Below, piece after piece: positions 60,088 to 64,000 of a stretch of DNA of 64,000 nucleotides. The stretch's first letter is position 1. The number at the start of each line of letters is the position of its first letter. The translations under genes were made by a program, and so were the position numbers. This DNA comes from Hymenoscyphus infarciens. Lineage: Eukaryota > Ascomycota > Leotiomycetes > Helotiales > Helotiaceae. Under the pieces are notes generated by a model, which was not told the origin of the DNA, did no database searches, and saw only the letters and a list, made by a program, of their open reading frames with translations. The stretch lies in contig LLCB01000214.1 in assembly GCA_001414345.1 (NCBI GenBank), positions 1-64,000 on the forward strand. The letters run 5' to 3'.

Positions 60088-60905
60088 GTCGATAGTATTA
60101 TCGTGATAAAACACTATAGTATTTTAGATTAATATATTATTATAATATTGTAATAGTACGTAACTAAATACGTAATAATATTTTAGAAATATTTTTATAT
60201 TATAAGGTATATCTTTTAATAACTCGTAAGCGTAAAAGCTTACTTTTTCTTAAAATAAAGCTATTTATACTTTTTCTAGATACTCTTCTATTACTTCAAA
60301 ACTATATATTATATTAGATATTAATTAAATAAATATAATTGTTTTATAGAAATATATATATAATTTAGCTAGAGTTATAACGAAACTAAATTTCTAATTA
60401 TTAATTTAGTTAATTCTTATATATATTAATAAGACTAAATTTAATAAGTTTAATATTCTAAGAAATTCTACTTTATCTAAGAAAAATTATTTCTTAGTAT
60501 TAGTAAAATTTAATCTCTTATATAATCTACTTTTATTAATATAAACTATATAAGAGATTATAAAGCTAATTTATAAGCTCTCTATAAGATTCTTTTTTTT
60601 TAAAATACTCTATTTAAATAGATCTATAATTCTAGCTACTTAGCTATATATTTTTTATCTTCTATGTTATATTATATAAGTTTAAAATATAAGGCTAAAA
60701 ATAAAGTAGTGTAAAAATTTAAGATAAAAGCTTAAATATTTAGTCTTAGTAATACGATAAGATTATTATAATATCAAATAAAATACTAATAATATAAAGG
60801 ATAATATTATTAGCTATTATAGTATTTAAATAGTATAAATAGTATATATTAAAGTAGGTTTCTAAAAATACATCGTAGTAGTATAATATTCTTAATACTA
60901 TCGAC
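60088..60905. mobile_element. TIR element with TA target site (Tc1/mariner-like relic or MITE)
   Basis: An 818-bp AT-rich, RIP-like block. The left end GTCGATAGTATTA and the right end TAATACTATCGAC are inverted repeats. Weaker similarity continues inward to TATTTTTAGA. TA lies on each side (60086-60087, 60906-60907). A TA target site suggests Tc1/mariner ancestry. No transposase frame is left. Confidence 0.65.
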
Positions 60906-60907
60906 TA

Positions 60908-62290
60908 TACTAGCAGCTTATAGCTAACTGGAGAGCTTGAGTTCTTATTTATTTTTGAAGTCTCTTCTTCCTATTAGCGCGCTTTAAGAAATCTCTTCCA
61001 ATTCTCTACAAGATAAAGTACGAGACTTTATATCACGTCTTCCGAACTCGGGATGTGTGCTTGTTGCGATCGTGCTCTGGCAGAATCTAACCACTGTCTT
61101 GTTGCGTTTTCTACGAAGAGAATATACCCTTAATGGGAGCTCTCTAAGTAGTTCCCCAACATAGAGACTCGACTTGGACGTAATCCTCCAGATACTACGT
61201 GTACTTGCTCATCGAAGCGGGATCGTAACCCGAAAATGAAGTAAAATGAGAACACGAAACGCAAAATAGCGCGAGATTCGAGGGCTTAACCAGGGTATGA
61301 TTTCGATCAAATGAAACAAAACATTAGAGAAGTCCCGTAGAAGCGCTCTACGTAATGGAGTAACAGTTATTTGAGTGAGAGAGTCAGTCAGGAAACGAGT
61401 GCCAGTTGAAGAAACTTGAAGCTTTGGTAACAAAGGAAGTAGAACAAGGAAGATGGAAGTGGCAAGTAGAGTCGAGGTTAAAATGGAATTATTTTGTGCA
61501 AGCTGCCATTGACGAAGAGGGCCTTCATCATTGCGTTGAGGATGGGATAGTGAGAACAGATACTTACCCTAGAAATTTATATCATTCAAGAAAGTAGAGA
61601 AGAATAAACGTGTTTTGACACCGTTTAGAGCCTTAGAGTACCTTAAGAAGAATTGGCATTTTAATACTTGACTGAAAAGAGACTGAGAATCATGAGTCTG
61701 GGAGAGATCGGGGAACGAACGCCACCGTAGCTATGGCTTACGTTCCTACAAACTCGTTGGCTTGGACCCAAAGCGCAAAATGAATAGATGCTTCGGTTTC
61801 ATGAATTGATGGCCGTGCCGTCGTTCTTTCTAACCTTCTAGAATTTCTTCTGGGTTTGAGGGAGTAATTTGCTGGTGAGGCTCAAGTAAACACTATGGTG
61901 CACACTGTGGTGCAAACTCAACAGCAGATTGAAAATTTGATCTGATAAGATTACGAAGTAAGCAAGAAGAATGCCACACTGCCCTGACCAATCATGAGTC
62001 ATTTTCCCCTCTACTGATCATCTGTGGGCTTTGGACCTTTGATTTGTCAAGGCAGAACCAGCCATTCTTTGTCCATGGAAAAGCAGCACGAAATCATTTT
62101 GGGCCTTTTTCTCTTGCCACCAAGGAATTGGCGTGGCATGGTTTTCGATAATGCGCATTTTAAGCATATTTATGGAGAATATACAAAGTAAATACTCCGA
62201 TCCTATGAAAGTCTGTGAAGTTGAGAGCATATCATGGATTCGTGTCGTTGCCGCCGCTTTAACTTTTGCAAGTTCGGCTTTAAGTGGAAG
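60908..62290. other. Intergenic region before the RNR1 promoter
   Basis: About 1.4 kb of mixed composition. Small frames (61406-61597, 62018-62365) lack family resemblance. No RNA gene recognised. Confidence 0.45.
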
Positions 62291-62293
62291 TGG

Positions 62294-62348
62294 TTTCGCG
62301 TTCTTCTCAGTCGCGTTACAGGGGTGAAGACACGCTAAAGAGCGCGTC
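62294..62348 (+). promoter_or_regulatory. Cluster of ACGCG-type sites upstream of RNR1
   Basis: Three CGCG-containing words lie within 55 bp, about 230-280 bp before the ATG: TTTCGCGTT (62294), TCGCGTT (62311) and GCGCGTC (about 62341). On the minus strand the first two contain ACGCGA, close to the MBF (ACGCGT) and SBF (CGCGAAA) sites that drive G1/S expression of RNR genes in yeasts. Function here is inferred. Confidence 0.4.
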
Positions 62349-62576
62349 CTCGGTTCAATCTCCATAAGAAAAACATTCCTCCCTCTTCAACATCAACTCC
62401 TCTAAACAATCTCCAACCTCCTCAACCCCTCCTTACGCACCACAATCTAATCGTCCGGAGCAACTTTGCAGCTCTTCCGATTATTACTGAAGCCTCCACA
62501 ACTTTGAGAAACTTTTTGTTCCCCTTTTTTCTCTCCATCAACCCCTCCTACAGAAAACCCTCTACACATCGCCATC

Positions 62577-64000
62577 ATGTTCGTGTGGAAACGCGGTATG
62601 TTCTTTGTGATAACCAGACCCAGCATGTATCTAATACGTATCTAGATGGACGCAAGGAGCGTGTCCAGTTCGACAAGATCACAGCTCGTGTTTCTCGACT
62701 GTGTTATGGTCTAGACGCCGATCATGTTGACGCCGCAGCAATCACACAAAAGGTCATCTCTGGTGTCTATCAAGGTGTCACCACGATAGAACTTGACAAT
62801 CTGGTATGTGTCAAAGAATTTTGCATAGGATTCTCTTTGCTGACAATCCTCCCAAGGCCGCAGAAACTGCTGCATACATGACCGTCACCCATCCCGATTA
62901 TGCCATCCTCGCAGCAAGAATTGCAGTTTCGAACCTCCACAAGCAAACCAAGAAGCAATTCTCGAGCGTCATCTCCGAATTATACCACTATGTCAATCCT
63001 CGAAACAAGAGATTGTCACCCATGATCAGCAAACAAACATACGATTGTGTTATGAAGCACGAGGCCGAGCTCAACTCCGCCATCGTCTACGACCGTGATT
63101 TCAACTATCAATACTTCGGTTTCAAGACCCTCGAGCGATCATATCTCCTCCGCCTCGATGGCAAGATCTGCGAACGTCCACAGCATATGATTATGCGTGT
63201 TGCGGTCGGAATTCACGGTGAGGATATCGAGGCTGCCATCGAGACCTACAACTTGATGTCCAGCAAATACTTCACCCACGCCTCCCCAACCCTCTTCGCA
63301 GCTGGCACACCACAGGCACAACTTTCATCCTGCTTCCTTATCGACATGAAGGAGGACAGCATTGATGGTATTTACGACACGTTAAAGATTTGCGCCATGA
63401 TTTCAAAGAATGCTGGTGGTATCGGTCTCAATGTTCACAGAATCCGTGCGACCGGCGCTTATATCGCCGGTACTAACGGAAACTCCAACGGAATCGTTCC
63501 TATGCTCAGAGTTTTCAACAACACCGCCAGATATGTTGATCAAGGTGGTAACAAGCGTCCTGGTGCTTTCGCCATCTACCTTGAGCCATGGCACGCCGAT
63601 GTTTTCGAGTTCCTCGACCTCCGAAAGAACCATGGAAAGGAGGAGGTTCGTGCCCGTGATCTCTTCTACGCTCTCTGGATTCCAGATCTCTTCATGAAGC
63701 GTGTTGAAAAGAATCTCGACTGGACATTGATGTGCCCTAACGAGTGTCCTGGTTTGGCCGATGTCTACGGTGACGAGTTCGAAGCGTTGTATGAGAAATA
63801 CGAGTCTGAGGGCAAGGGTCGCAAGAGCATCAAAGCCCAAAAGCTTTGGTACTCTATCCTTGAGGCTCAAACTGAGACCGGAAACCCTTTCATGCTTTAC
63901 AAGGATGCTTGCAACCGAAAGAGCAACCAAAAGAATCTCGGTACCATCCGAAGCTCCAACTTGTGCACTGAAATCGTCGAGTACTGTGCACCAGATGAGG
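62577..64000 (+). CDS. RNR1: Ribonucleoside-diphosphate reductase large subunit (partial, runs off the window)
   Basis: Three exons seen: 62577-62595, 62646-62803 and 62857 to the window end (441 aa so far; the family is about 850-900). Class I reductase makes dNDPs from NDPs in the cytosol. The N-terminal ATP cone is visible ([18 protein letters not shown]). The catalytic Cys in SSCFLIDM falls at residue 218 and the SNLCTEI Cys at 429, the same numbers as in the human and yeast enzymes. The specificity-site region ([22 protein letters not shown]) is present. Exon 1 carries only six codons plus one base. Both introns are GT-AG. The codon choice (frequent C at third positions) suggests high expression. 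Confidence 0.96.

Overview
The window is nuclear DNA of a filamentous ascomycete (Pezizomycotina; a leotiomycete-like fungus is my guess from gene style, not proven). Evidence: short introns of about 45-80 bp with GT..CTAAC..AG signals, a Zn2Cys6 regulator, a NACHT-ankyrin relic, a DUF1996-WSC secreted protein, and GC-balanced gene islands alternating with AT-rich blocks. In those blocks CpA/TpG has largely become TpA, the footprint of repeat-induced point mutation (RIP).

Layout. 0.3-3.1 kb: broken NACHT-ankyrin (STAND/NLR-like) gene. 3.2-4.2 kb (-): AN1 zinc-finger/UBL protein CUZ1. 4.5-24.8 kb: a RIP-mutated transposon stack that can be resolved exactly. A copia-type element (5766-22710, minus strand, 401-bp LTRs, TSD CCTTT) was hit by a gag-only gypsy derivative (7012-20362, TSD AATAT), which was hit by a pol-bearing gypsy element (7968-16065, TSD ATCCT). 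Two diverged solo LTRs flank the stack. 25.2-27.2 kb: divergent mitochondrial pair MTP18-like (-) and ATP19 (+). 27.9-28.7 kb: GNAT acetyltransferase with an apparent frameshift. 29.7-35.1 kb: a degenerate tandem array built round a TTTGTTGCATTTCGC-like box, split by a hAT-like MITE. 35.1-38.3 kb: AT-rich relics with two inverted-repeat elements.

38.9-40.7 kb (-): secreted DUF1996-WSC protein. 42.6-44.4 kb (+): Zn2Cys6 transcription factor. 44.8-47.5 kb (-): bilirubin-oxidase-type multicopper oxidase with 14 inferred exons, one of only 11 nt. 50.6-51.8 kb: small AT-rich block with a duplicated unit. 51.9-54.0 kb (-): gamma-glutamyltranspeptidase. 55.4-57.3 kb (-): ALG11 mannosyltransferase, divergent from COX18 (57.6-58.5 kb, +). 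60.1-60.9 kb: TIR element with a TA target site. 62.6 kb to the end (+): ribonucleotide reductase large subunit, cut by the window edge.

How the genes work together: most are housekeeping (mitochondrial membrane biogenesis and ATP synthase, N-glycan precursor assembly, dNTP synthesis, proteasome/Cdc48 co-factor). The 38.9-54 kb stretch differs, carrying three probably extracellular or secretory-pathway proteins beside one regulator. No new defence or biosynthetic system is proven. The most novel signals are the 29.7-35.1 kb array, the dated transposon nest with a probable half-tRNA primer site, and the unusual splicing (three inferred GC-AG introns and an 11-nt exon). All exon borders were worked out by eye from reading frame, splice sites and family conservation.
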